Assembly (NCBI GenBank): GCA_905221605.1
Contig: CAJNDS010000284.1
Location: forward strand, 62,001 to 126,000
Length of the DNA: 64,000 nt
Origin: Symbiodinium natans
Taxonomy: Eukaryota > Sar > Dinophyceae > Suessiales > Symbiodiniaceae
Reading direction: 5' to 3'
This document shows positions 35,201-41,500 of the stretch, in pieces (the stretch's first letter is position 1; each line of letters starts with the position of its first letter). The position numbers and the translations under genes were made by a program. Under the pieces are notes generated by a model. It was not told where the DNA came from, did not search any database, and saw only the letters and a list, made by a program, of their open reading frames with translations.

Positions 35201-37990
35201 AGACCTCTTCTTGAACTCCAAAACCCGACTCAACCGCCCCCAAAAAGAGAACCCCGCAAACCTCTGCCAGCCTAGCTCGTCCTAGCAGCCGGCAGGCGCC
35301 AGGACAGCATCTCACCCAGGGCCTCCCAGGCCCTGGCATCCAGGTCCACCTTGCGGAGGCCTTTGGCCTCGAGCTCCGCGGCCATGGAGGCCACCGTGGA
35401 GCCGGCGCTCAGCGCCGTGGCTCCTTGAAAAACCGACGCCCATGGAGAGGGGTTCGTTCATCGTATGACGAGCATGGCGGGGGACCTATTCTGAGGGGGT
35501 GATGACATGTTTGTGGAGGTTCTTGTTCCGGTTCTGGCTATGACTATGATCAATTCCGGGGATTGTCGACGTCATGCGGTGCCCACGCCCGGGCGAGCGG
35601 CCTGCATTCGCAATCTTGAACAGCGGCAGCCCCCCGGGAGCCAAAGGGGTGCCCCCGTCCGGCGAGTAGTCGACGGGACCCTTCTTCCAGGTCGGCTGGA
35701 TGCTCTGCACGCGCTGGGACAGCGACTGCGGCGGCCCCTTCACCCACTGCCCCGTGGCGGGCGAGAAGCCCGCGAAGAGCCTGAGTTGCTGTTAAGGAAC
35801 CCAAGCTAAGTTGCCATGAATTATCTGGGTAGATGGGTTTGAAGAAAACCGAATCCCTCAACCCTCAACCGTCAACCCTCAACCCTAAACCCTAAACCCT
35901 AGACCCACTTGGTCCTTAAGGCAGCAACCCGGGAGCAGGATCTGAGCAGCCACGGTGTTCAGGAACGCCTCGCGCGTCATTGACCCGGGCGAGAAGTCAT
36001 CCAAGTCGTTCGGAAGCCTGGGGGTTTAGGGTTTAGGGTTTAGGGTTTAGGGTTTAGGGTTTAGGGTTTAGGGTTTAGGGTTTAGGGTTTAGGGTTTAGG
36101 GTTTAGGGTTTAGGGTTTAGGGTTTCGGGTGTAGGGTTCGGGTTAAAGGCTTAGGGCTTGGGGTTGAGGGTTTAGGGCTTTAGGGGAGTAGAGGAACAAG
36201 GCAACCCTATGAGCTGCTGTATGTCTGTATGACGGCTTCTTCAAGTAAGCTCACTGGACACTGAACCCTAAACCCCAAACCCTAAAACCCTAAACCCTAA
36301 ACCCCAAACCCTAAGCAGCCCAGAAGCAAGGCGACCAGGTTTTGTCGCAAGGCCGACCCTGACCGCCCCAGCTTCGCAGGCGCCCGCGCGCCTGCACCGC
36401 CGGGTTTTGCGTCGGGAATGAGGGAATGAGGTACCCTATATGAAGTAGGGTATATATTTCTTGTACCCCCAAAAGGACACCAAATGAATACACTCACCAA
36501 GATTAAACAGGAACCTTATGTACACTCAGCAAAAATATATACCCTGTTTCAAGATGATCCCTTAAAGGGTATGTGTAAGGCCCTAATGCCCTCAATCCCT
36601 ACTAAGAACCAGGGGCCCTTGGAGGTTCCTGGTACTTATGAACCAATTAAGACTGTACTTTTACCTGTACTTTTAGGGTTTAGGGTTTAGGGTTTAGGGT
36701 TTAGGGTTTAGGGTTTAGGGTTTAGGGTTTAGGGAACTTAAGGGGCTTCAAAGTGGGGTTAATAAGTACCATGAAGCTCCAAGCCAGGTGAGGGAGCGCG
36801 GCAGCTTTGTATGTGAGGGCTCCGGCAATAACTTAAATCATCTTTCCAGGAGCAGCTTGGGTTTCACAAGAGGCGGACGTAACTCCAGTCACAAGCGTAC
36901 GCATCACCTCATTTTTGCGGACGCTCCAGGTGAGAATTACGTTCAGCAGCAAGAATACACATCAACATACGGCAAGGACCTGAATGCATGAGAGCTCAAA
37001 ACTAACGACACCTGGCATACGCTGATGTTTGAGACCATTTTAAAAACAAACTGGAGCGCCTGTTCGCATCACATCCCCAAAGGAGAAGCTTGTTTTCACA
37101 ACCGAAAACAACAAAACGAAGAAACGCTCAAAGACAGATCGTGACTGCCCAAAGTGCCTGAAACCCAAAACAACATCTGTTGACGCATAGAGTGTGTGTG
37201 TGACTACAGTACCCAAAGGGCAAAGGTGTGATTCCGCAAGGTTGCTGCGCTCCCAGACCGAGAAACAAACGAACTCCACGGCAGAACATTGACTGCCTCA
37301 AGCGTGATTCCGGTGATTTTCCTATTTACCCCAAAACAACTAGAAAGTAAACCCTAAACCCTAAACCCTAAACCCCAAACCCTAAACCCTAAACCCTAAA
37401 CCCTAAAAAGATTCGATGTGGCTGCCTCAAGTGTGCGCTCCTGTGCTTCTACCAGGCGGTGCCAGGCAAAGCGACTACCCAGCATTTCAAACCTTGCAAA
37501 GCCCAGACCGGACCCCCGAAGCCCTAAGACCCCCGAAGCCCTGGGGTTTAGGGTTTAGGGTTTAGGGTTTAGGGTTTAGGGTTTAGGGTTTAGGGTTAGG
37601 GTTTAGGGTTTAGGGTTTAGGGTTTAGGGTTTAGGGTTTAGGGTTTAGGGTTCAGGGGTTAGACTCACCCTCCCGCTCCTCGCAAGAACGCGGCCAAGCT
37701 CGTCGACAGCATCACGCAAGCCAGCACTCCCAGCAGGAGCAGAATCTTCCTGGGATGGCCCGTTTAAGGGAAAATATTTCCTGAGTAGTATCCTCTTTCA
37801 CCCAAGAAGGAAAAACAGTCCCAAATACTATCCTCTTAAACCCAACAAACCCAATAAGGGAAAAACTGTTCCCCTCTTCAACCCAAGAGGGAAAAATCGA
37901 AAATGTCCCCACAGAAGGCCGACCTAGCTTCCCAAAGGGCCTTCTTCTGCTGCTGGCGGAATCCGAGTCGGAGTCGGACTCTGGGGCCAT
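14354..37990 (-). CDS. Giant receptor-like gene: signal anchor, LamG, Cys-rich, multi-TM, TIR
   Basis: This is an inferred single gene of about 30 exons on the minus strand; its blocks are described separately. Order: N-terminal Ser/Asp stretch with a signal anchor (37.99-37.67 kb), unassigned exons (37.5-34.3 kb), laminin-G-like domains (33.2-23.4 kb), linker (23.24-22.95 kb), Cys-rich GCC2/GCC3 repeats (22.85-19.98 kb), membrane region (19.55-17.82 kb), TIR domain (about 17.80-17.46 kb) and a C-terminal region (17.4-14.35 kb). Support for one gene: every island is open on the same strand; LamG runs into the Cys-rich block through junctions that keep frame at 23,410-23,536, 23,271-23,331 and 23,078-23,176; the Cys-rich block runs into TM segments, which run into TIR. 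The architecture implies a surface receptor with a carbohydrate or protein-binding ectodomain and TIR signalling or NAD-hydrolase output inside; the function is inference. The start and the most distal exons are the least certain. Confidence 0.5.
15564..15664. mobile_element. Family II inverted-repeat element
   Basis: About 101 bp between GGGATGTCCCTCCCC and AAGGGGGAACATCCC. It lies between coding islands of the giant receptor, so it is probably intronic. Confidence 0.75.
17040..17139 (-). mobile_element. Introner-like element, family I, acting as GC-AG intron
   Basis: The element begins CTATACTCCCC and ends GGGGGATATAG, with a perfect CTTC duplication on both sides. On the minus strand, splicing 17,040-17,140 uses GC...AG and joins SKVSVMK to KSISIS in frame. 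Confidence 0.85.
17430..17814 (-). CDS. Giant receptor, TIR domain
   Basis: Immediately after the last TM helix comes KKYQVFISHHKGSAAALARW (the TIR betaA strand), then LKIFLDSDDLLSVDALFDIV (BB-loop/alphaB region), QNVILILTKEYFTRPWCMGE (the ILxLTxxYxxxxWCxxE motif typical of TIR) and FVSAIQSRVPIVAVKC. TIR domains either signal by assembly or cleave NAD. The acidic position expected for catalysis could not be settled by eye: DSDDLLSVDA has Asp rather than an obvious Glu. The open frame ends at LILYHAG followed by GGGTAACATTTTAC, so an intron follows (about 17,398-17,456). I could not find boundaries there that keep frame. Confidence 0.8.
17815..19560 (-). CDS. Giant receptor, multi-pass membrane region
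   Basis: Exon 19,490-19,560 encodes a TM helix (GLPLLLAFCFAACGICFASC). Exon 19,142-19,225 (SIFSSDVATITATVAIFFST) joins exon 18,930-19,054 (QALGTIADLLVAHEGVLHYL, then LRFLSFSPELLGTECLG) through a telomeric GC-AG intron (19,055-19,141) that restores TTQALG. The long exon from about 18,565 carries several helices: SYLACLMALPLAVLAVAAVG; VVMILYLASARVAVL; IVMVILAIVGLVLFSITPLA; VVYLWRNLLIALTPAVF; VLLLAVILVAGLAIQV; VLASVSVSILVVGSSLLMVM; LHLLATFGIFVCVVVNHSL. The ATG-like start near 18,551 is not used; the frame continues upstream to an AG near 18,565. The number of passes was not computed. Confidence 0.7.
18576..18676. repeat. Telomeric array with 13-bp direct repeats
   Basis: A CCCTAAA array between two copies of CCTCGGCTGGCCC (18,576-18,588 and 18,664-18,676), at the 5' edge of the long TM/TIR exon. 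Confidence 0.8.
18702..18802. mobile_element. Family II inverted-repeat element
   Basis: About 101 bp between GGGATGTTTCCCCTT and GGGGGGGAACATCCC, with internal CCTTCATCGGGATTCTTA shared with the other copies. It lies in an intron of the giant receptor next to a telomeric array. Confidence 0.75.
19053..19154. repeat. Telomeric-repeat intron with 15-bp direct repeats
   Basis: A TTTAGGG array is flanked by two perfect copies of GCCTGCGTGGTCGAG (19,053-19,067 and 19,140-19,154). GC-AG splicing of 19,055-19,141 removes one copy plus the array and leaves TTQALG in frame. Confidence 0.85.
19980..22850 (-). CDS. Giant receptor, Cys-rich GCC2/GCC3 (ephrin-receptor-like) repeats
   Basis: Minus-strand exons with regular CxxC spacing: 22,705-22,830 (EKQCPLGSYLPPGGESCEGC); 22,060-22,185 (AGVCRSCSPGSFSNETSATA, then CAVCPRGTWQSEHGQS); 21,855-21,945 (SSCKSCEEGAAGMGSAWE); 21,660-21,755 (TTRELASTSMDDCICPEDK); 21,445-21,540 (GDRLVCQPCSQGLRCGPHKK); 20,405-20,625 (VVRCPGGMGLPQQAAGYYAR, then TPRMVACADRRLHSSCG); 20,225-20,305 (SSRCAEGHSLGSCGEGQDLL); 19,985-20,065 (RGWYWSASRGHCAPCGAAWP). 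The pattern CxxGxF...SATxCxxCPxG is typical of GCC2/GCC3 stalks that end just outside a membrane, which is the position seen here. An inverted-repeat element (21,055-21,192) and unassigned DNA (20,690-21,020) lie in introns. Confidence 0.65.
21055..21192. mobile_element. Family IV inverted-repeat element
   Basis: 138 bp with ends GTAGTTACATGGTCCC and GGGACCATGCAACTAC (15 of 16 paired). It lies in an intron of the Cys-rich block. Confidence 0.75.
22460..22520 (+). repeat. Variant telomeric repeat, (TTGAGGG)n
   Basis: About nine tandem TTGAGGG units inside an intron of the Cys-rich block; a similar run lies at 32,188-32,230. Confidence 0.9.
22951..23241 (-). CDS. Giant receptor, linker exons between LamG and Cys-rich block
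   Basis: After the telomeric intron (about 23,271-23,331) the frame resumes as GGQALRLLLGAALDTRDTSN. It is interrupted by an introner at 23,078-23,176 and then continues as LKKLAGDLRDAAQTTFPSYN and ATPPLLAALRLSETFSS. Removing both insertions (GA-AG and GC-AG) keeps one frame. This directly links the LamG exons to the Cys-rich exons in one transcript. Confidence 0.6.
23078..23175 (-). mobile_element. Introner-like element, family I, acting as GC-AG intron
   Basis: Ends CTATATTCCC and GGGGGATATGG with flanking GCTTC on both sides. Minus-strand GC-AG splicing (23,078-23,176) joins NVSISL to KKLAGD in frame within the giant receptor. Confidence 0.85.
23242..23360. repeat. Telomeric-repeat intron with 29-bp direct repeats
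   Basis: A CCCTAAA array (about 23,271-23,331) flanked by 29-bp repeats with two mismatches, 23,242-23,270 and 23,332-23,360, both containing GGCTTGGCCCCCCTCCTC. GA-AG splicing between the copies keeps the frame WEEGGQALRL. Confidence 0.85.
23361..24270 (-). CDS. Giant receptor, LamG closing strand and cadherin-like region
   Basis: The exon runs from about 24,270 (EDDPPSSEQMVPSN) through GVLDDFRVYGSELTASEVEA, the closing LamG motif, then HYTFDTDDEESCKYRR and ISLEATDVDGDALVFQLGYL, a cadherin-like or Calx-beta-like beta-sandwich signature. It continues through QYLPETQQLRMVFNNPTNMP to DVSDKE. The ORF is then broken by an AT-rich insertion at 23,410-23,536; removing it as a GA-AG intron gives DVSDKEALDRLLSLEVPVAV without a frame change. 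Then IQGTWEEGG runs to the next telomeric intron. This is the best continuous coding evidence in the ectodomain. Confidence 0.7.
23407..23550 (-). repeat. AT-rich GA-AG intron with 17-bp direct repeats
   Basis: A 127-bp AT-rich insertion (23,410-23,536) without telomeric repeats, flanked by CTCCTTGTCACTGAYAT at 23,407-23,423 and 23,534-23,550. Removal gives DVSDKEALDRLLS in frame. Confidence 0.85.
24940..28975 (-). CDS. Giant receptor, laminin-G-like block 2
   Basis: Minus-strand exons: weak islands at 28,850-28,975 and 28,625-28,700; 27,175-27,230 (SEVPWSSTWGWVTWLQRNF); 26,760-26,820; 26,100-26,640 (starting near GSGVQDIQICASMDEFADGV, with EFSFSLWMKADTTSSEPCMV and YILLFFHGGAYSFLW, a full LamG core); 25,700-25,855 (FVLETGMTGKQIRDSRLEPH, then HMTVTAKCVASG); 25,310-25,375 (EHRIRFAAYRNGKLMAQSDD, then GTGAG donor); 25,150-25,200; 24,940-25,015 (GYAQDLTPWELAAEYDP). 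The 26.1-26.6 kb exon is the longest uninterrupted LamG piece. The islands at 28.6-28.97 kb and 27.2 kb are the weakest. Confidence 0.5.
26654..26750. repeat. Telomeric array with 14-bp direct repeats
   Basis: GACAGCCTGAACCC occurs at 26,654-26,667 and 26,737-26,750 with a CCCTAAA array between, just 5' of the large LamG exon. Confidence 0.8.
27443..27822. repeat. Minisatellite with inverted core (ACCTTGCCCAGTAAAA)
   Basis: About 18 copies of a unit near 20 bp built on TGACCTTGCCCAGTAAAA. Copies at 27,443-27,608 and 27,727-27,822 read forward; those at 27,611-27,712 read in reverse complement (ACTGGGCAAGGTCATTTTTT). Nothing similar occurs elsewhere in the window. Confidence 0.9.
29370..33180 (-). 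CDS. Giant receptor, laminin-G-like block 1
   Basis: Minus-strand exons with LamG/concanavalin-A-like jelly-roll signatures: 33,090-33,175 (QATFLMATHSSGSTAERPPA); 32,570-32,670 (SEVWVLYDHWAMAKGVATGI); 31,370-31,445 (GWGLRFDGVDDIVLLLG, the first strand of a LamG domain); 30,690-30,790 (PPFTIEFWAQPLDLKD, the typical EFW strand); 30,310-30,470 (LAAYNVNGVMLSQNTATGII); 29,935-30,235 (IFHWAMSLSKDGDYAVYVNG, then GRFGRILGQY); 29,695-29,800 (GGVMDEIRVWSCIRSPQEIR, the classic closing strand); 29,375-29,450 (ARLLFNLQGLDATNLTIHLG, beta-sandwich-like). LamG-like modules bind glycans or proteins at cell surfaces. Each exon is separated by telomeric repeats, and exon ends are approximate. Confidence 0.6.
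30800..31340. other. Unassigned non-telomeric stretch
   Basis: About 500 bp with ordinary base composition and few telomeric units. No open frame is convincing on either strand. It lies between two LamG exons, so it is probably intronic. Confidence 0.5.
31446..31960. other. Unassigned intronic stretch
   Basis: Short open frames on both strands, none with a recognisable family or a frame that continues. Probably intron of the giant receptor. Confidence 0.45.
33190..34270. other. Mostly non-coding stretch, telomeric arrays and unassigned DNA
   Basis: TTTAGGG arrays (33,188-33,295) are followed by about 900 bp with no exon I can support. A short minus frame at 33,364-33,564 is open but unrecognised. 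Confidence 0.45.
34087..34176 (+). repeat. 27-bp tandem duplication
   Basis: GAGGTTTGGGGGAGTTYAAG followed by TGTCCAG occurs twice in direct succession within a stretch where I find no exon. Confidence 0.7.
34275..36440 (-). CDS. Giant receptor, unassigned N-terminal ectodomain exons
   Basis: Minus-strand islands: 36,310-36,425 (KLGRSGSALRQNLVALLLGC); 35,905-36,010 (DDFSPGSMTREAFLNTVAAQ); 35,560-35,815 (LRLFAGFSPATGQWVKGPPQ); 35,283-35,440 (STVASMAAELEAKGLRKVDL); 34,925-35,115 (LALLAFSFDATPSCRTLLDC); 34,690-34,870 (EGQVCESCPLEVYAQWEIAA); 34,275-34,400 (RPKPRNLVVLAHPDHLRRAT). Paired Cys in two exons suits an extracellular location. The last peptide resembles the HxxRA region of DUF218 proteins, but this is one short match and I do not assign it. 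Frames were chosen by openness and composition, so single exons may be wrong. Confidence 0.4.
34450..34506 (+). repeat. Variant telomeric repeat, (GCTTAGG)n
   Basis: About eight copies of the CTTAGGG variant continuing into TTTAGGG. Confidence 0.9.
36430..37330. other. AT-richer intronic stretch with a hairpin-like segment
   Basis: The part at 36,430-36,660 contains TACCCTATATGAAGTAGGGT (a short inverted repeat) and ATATATACCCTG. A telomeric array follows, then about 600 bp of AT-richer DNA with no supported exon. Confidence 0.45.
37405..37515 (-). CDS. Giant receptor, probable exon
   Basis: This island between two telomeric arrays is open in one minus-strand frame and includes RFEMLGSRFAWHRLVEAQER, an amphipathic helical peptide. 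No family is recognised. It follows the signal-anchor exon in transcription order. Frame continuity across the flanking telomeric introns was not proved. Confidence 0.35.
37669..37990 (-). CDS. Giant receptor, exons 1-2: start and signal anchor
   Basis: The start ATG at 37,990 is followed by MAPESDSDSDSASSRR. The ORF then runs into an insertion (37,750-37,940). Removing it as a GC-AG intron (donor after 37,941, acceptor before 37,749) joins the codons exactly and gives RRRKILLLLGVLACVMLSTS, a hydrophobic helix behind a basic cluster. This fits an uncleaved signal anchor or an N-terminal signal peptide. Exon 2 ends at 37,669 before GTGAGTC, a canonical donor followed directly by TTTAGGG repeats. 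The sequence GAAG flanks both ends of the removed insertion, as expected for a target duplication. LRR receptor copy A ends only about 570 bp upstream. Confidence 0.6.
37750..37940 (-). mobile_element. Introner-like insertion with tandem core, GC-AG intron
   Basis: 191 bp flanked by GAAG on the minus strand. The interior holds about three diverged copies of a unit built on TTTTTCCCTCTTGGGTT followed by GAAGAGG. GC-AG splicing joins exon 1 to the signal anchor in frame. Confidence 0.65.
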
Positions 37991-38560
37991 TTTGCGGAGT
38001 TTCGCCACGCCCGGAGTTCGGGGGGGAGTTGTTGGGGGCCGTTGGGGGAGGAGTTTTTGGGGGGAGTTGTTTGGGGGGGCGTTTTGCGGGAGTTTTGGGG
38101 GGGAGTGTGCAGAGGAGTTTTGGGGGGAGTTGTTGGGGGAGTTTTTGAGGGAGTTTCGGGGCGAGTTCAAGGAGTTTAGGGGGCTTAGACCGTATTCTTG
38201 GCATCATTGAACTTCCTCTTGGTCAAACTTGGCTAGACAGGCAGGCTCCCTGTCTACAAAGCAGGACAATACCAGGGAACTCCTCTTGGAATCATTGCCT
38301 GTCACTCAAAGCTACAGCAAGCTTGGTATAACAGAAACAGCTGCAGGTTTCAGCACGAACAGGGGAAGGGGGGGCAGGGGGGGGAGAGTGTGGCCTCCAG
38401 GTCCTTCTAGGGATTTTCGGGGTGTTGAGCACGCCACTCGACATTGAACTTACTGTCAATCCGGGCTTCCCTGCTGTGAACTTGATCCGAGACATCAGCT
38501 TCAGCGCCTCTTTGGAAAGTCTCTTGGGCTCAAGGAGTCGAGATCCTAGACGCCCCCCCT
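37991..38560. other. Intergenic stretch between LRR copy A and giant receptor
   Basis: Holds a GGGGGGAGTT-type degenerate repeat (38,020-38,175) on the plus strand that reads as Asn/Ser/Pro repeats on the minus strand. No promoter motif is recognised. It presumably contains the 3' end of copy A and the 5' end of the giant gene. Confidence 0.5.
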
Positions 38561-38561
38561 T

Positions 38562-41500
38562 CTAAACCCGGCCGGTGGCCCCCTCTCTGCGCTGCACGTT
38601 TTTGACGCTTGGCACACTTCCGGGCGTGTACTTCACGGCGGAGCAGCGGACCGAGGGCCGGAAGCAGATGGCCGGCGCTGCGTGGGTCCCATACAGCGCC
38701 AGAAGCTGCAAGCTGGTGAGGTCGGCAAAGACTTCCTCCGGAAGCTGGCGAAGTGGGTTCATCTGCAAGTAGAGCTTGTGCAGATGCCCCAAGCCTCTGA
38801 AAGCGCCCGCCGGCAGCGCGTCGATGGAGTTCTGCATCAGGTTCAGCGTCGTCAGGTTGGGGAGGGTCACAAAACCCCCTGCCGGCAGATCCCGAATGGA
38901 GTTGTCACGCAGGTCCAACACTCTCAGGCTGGGGCCGAGACCGGCAAAGCATGATGGACGAAACTCGGTGAGTGAGGTCGTCGCCAGAACGAGTCCGTCT
39001 AGCCTCCCCAGGCCGGCAAAGACTCCGACCGGAAGTTGCCCAAGCGGGTTGTGACCCAGACGAAGCGTCTTCAAATGCCCCAAGCCGGTGAAGGCCCCCA
39101 CGGGAAGCTTGCTGATGGAGTTGCGACTGAGATCCAACATACTCAGGCCTGGGAGGCCAATGAAAGAGTCCACTGACACTTCAGTGAGCGAGTTCTTACC
39201 CAGCTTCAGCCACTTCAAGCTGCTGAGGCCTGCAAAGCCTGACGGGCTAAGTGCAACCAGGGAGGTGTTCACCAGCCAGAGATGCTCAAGCCTCCCCAGG
39301 CCAGCAAAGACTCCGACCGGAAGCTTGCCAAGAGGGTTTTCCGACAGGTAAAGCGACCCCAACTGTCCCAAACCTGCGAAGATTCCCACCGGCAGCTGGC
39401 TGATCGATTTGTTATCGAGATTCAAGATCTTCAAATTGGGGAGGCCGGCAAAGAGTCCCGCCGCCAGTGCAGTAGGCGAGCCGTGACTTATGATCAGACT
39501 TTCCAAGCTGGACAGTCCGGCAAATGAGCCGACGGGAAGTGCTCTGAGAGGATTCCGGGCCATGTCAAGACGCTTCAAACTCTCGAGGCCGTCGAAGACT
39601 CCGGCAGCAAGTTCTGTGACTTGGTTGCGTTGCATGTCAAGAATCTCCAAGTGGCCGAGGCCGGAGAAGAGCCCAAGCGGTAGGGTGCTGAGCTGATTCA
39701 GCCGCAGAACAAGTGTGCGCAGCCTCGAGAGACCCTTGAAGATGTCCACGGGAAGGTCTCTGAGGCGGTTGCGTCCCAGGTCAAGGCTCTCCAGCATTCC
39801 GTTCATCGACAGCAGGCCGTCGGGAAGGGTCACAAGGCGGTTGTCGCCAAGATCCAGGACTGTTAGTTGGAGGCTCCGATTGAAGATGTCACTTGGCAGT
39901 GACATCAACTCATTCCCAGTAACAAGATGCTTGTAAACACCTCCGCTCTTGCCACTTGCGTCTCCCAGCAACAATTTCTCCAAGGCAGGCATGGGATACA
40001 GCAGGCCTTCTGGCAGATGCTTCAGTTGATTTCCGCTCAGCGACAGGACCCGCAGGGCCGAAAGGCCTGCAAACGATTTAGCCGACAGATGACGCAAGTC
40101 CGCACGACTGAGATCCAAAAGCTCCAAGTCCTTCAGGGGAGCAAAGAGCTTGCCGGGCAGGACGTGCAGCGGATTTCCGGAGAGGGAGAGACGCTGCAAT
40201 CCGGGCAAAAACCTGAATGCATGCGGCGCAATACTGCTGATGTTCTGGTCATTAAGGTACACATCCTTGATGCGGAGAGCACCAGCCACGTGGCAGTGTG
40301 AAAGCTGCTTGATACCACCGACCTGCTTGCAGTCACAGGGAAAGCAGCCCTCCACTCGCCGGTGGTTGGGGTATGACGAACTCGACAGCACCAAGTAGGC
40401 GACGACGAGCAGCAGGCTTGGCGAATACCTTCGAAGCCGAAGCAACAAAGCAAACACATCAATCAACAGAGGAACACGTGCAAAGACTGCATGGTAGTTG
40501 GAGGAAACGAAAGGGATCGAAAGGGATGACGAGCAAAAAAAGGATGCCAAAAGGGCACGTGCTCGGCAACCAGGAGGCAGCACCTTGCAAAGGGCCTCGC
40601 ATTTCCCGCCAGAAGCTGCGCCTTTTGGGCAGAGCGACGGCAAAGAAGAACTTCCCTCCCCAATCAGCCATGCTTTGGGAACGTTGCGTTCGAGGGCCCG
40701 GCAAACCATGCACACATGGGCCACGGAATAGTAGACGGCGAAGTAGCCGAAGAAGTTCGTAGGAAAGGCAATCTGGGGGTCGGACCTCTCTTTAAGTCTA
40801 AGTTCAACTTCCTCAACACCGAAGTTCCCTGAAACCACTCGCTTCATCACCAGCACATAGGAGGCCAGCAGCGTCACTACCAAGTATGGGAGGGTGTAAG
40901 CAATATCAAGAATAGCATCCAAGATCCCCACTCCCAGACGTGCCCGTTTGTTGGAGGGGAACAAGAACAGGATGCTCGGATAAAGGCTGTTGATGCACAG
41001 AATGGCAACGAAGATCCAGAACGACAGCGTGAAGGACTCTGATATGTCTGAGTCTTCCTGAATCGCGAAGGACGCGAAGCCACCCATGACTGGAATCTTG
41101 CCTAATGCCTGTAGCATCACAATGAAGAACTGTGAGACGGCCACTTTTAAGCTGTAGAACCTTCCGTGTATCCCGAAATCGCTCTCGTAAAGCAACTGTA
41201 TGGGCGTCAGGCTCCGTGTACTCGCGCCCGCTTGGCATCGCTGCAAGTCGCACACAAGGACGAACGTCAGCACGAGGTAGGGCAAGGTGAAGAACAAGCA
41301 CGGCACCCACGTCTCGGGATGAGCGGAAGGATCTGCATCTGACTCTAACGCAAACACATATTGCCATGCCGGCCATACCGGTGAATGGCGTACTTCAGAC
41401 TGGAAACCCTTCGGACTGTAGCGAGCGAAGTATTGCCCCGCAAGGTACACTGCAGCCAGCAGAGAGATCGTACGAAGAATGCAGAGGGACACATCCAGAA

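Noticed and set aside
37712-38170. 152-residue Asn/Ser/Pro-rich minus-strand protein as a separate gene
   Set aside because: The first part is a degenerate GGGGGGAGTT repeat and the last part reads through the introner; only MAPESDS onward and the signal anchor fit a gene.
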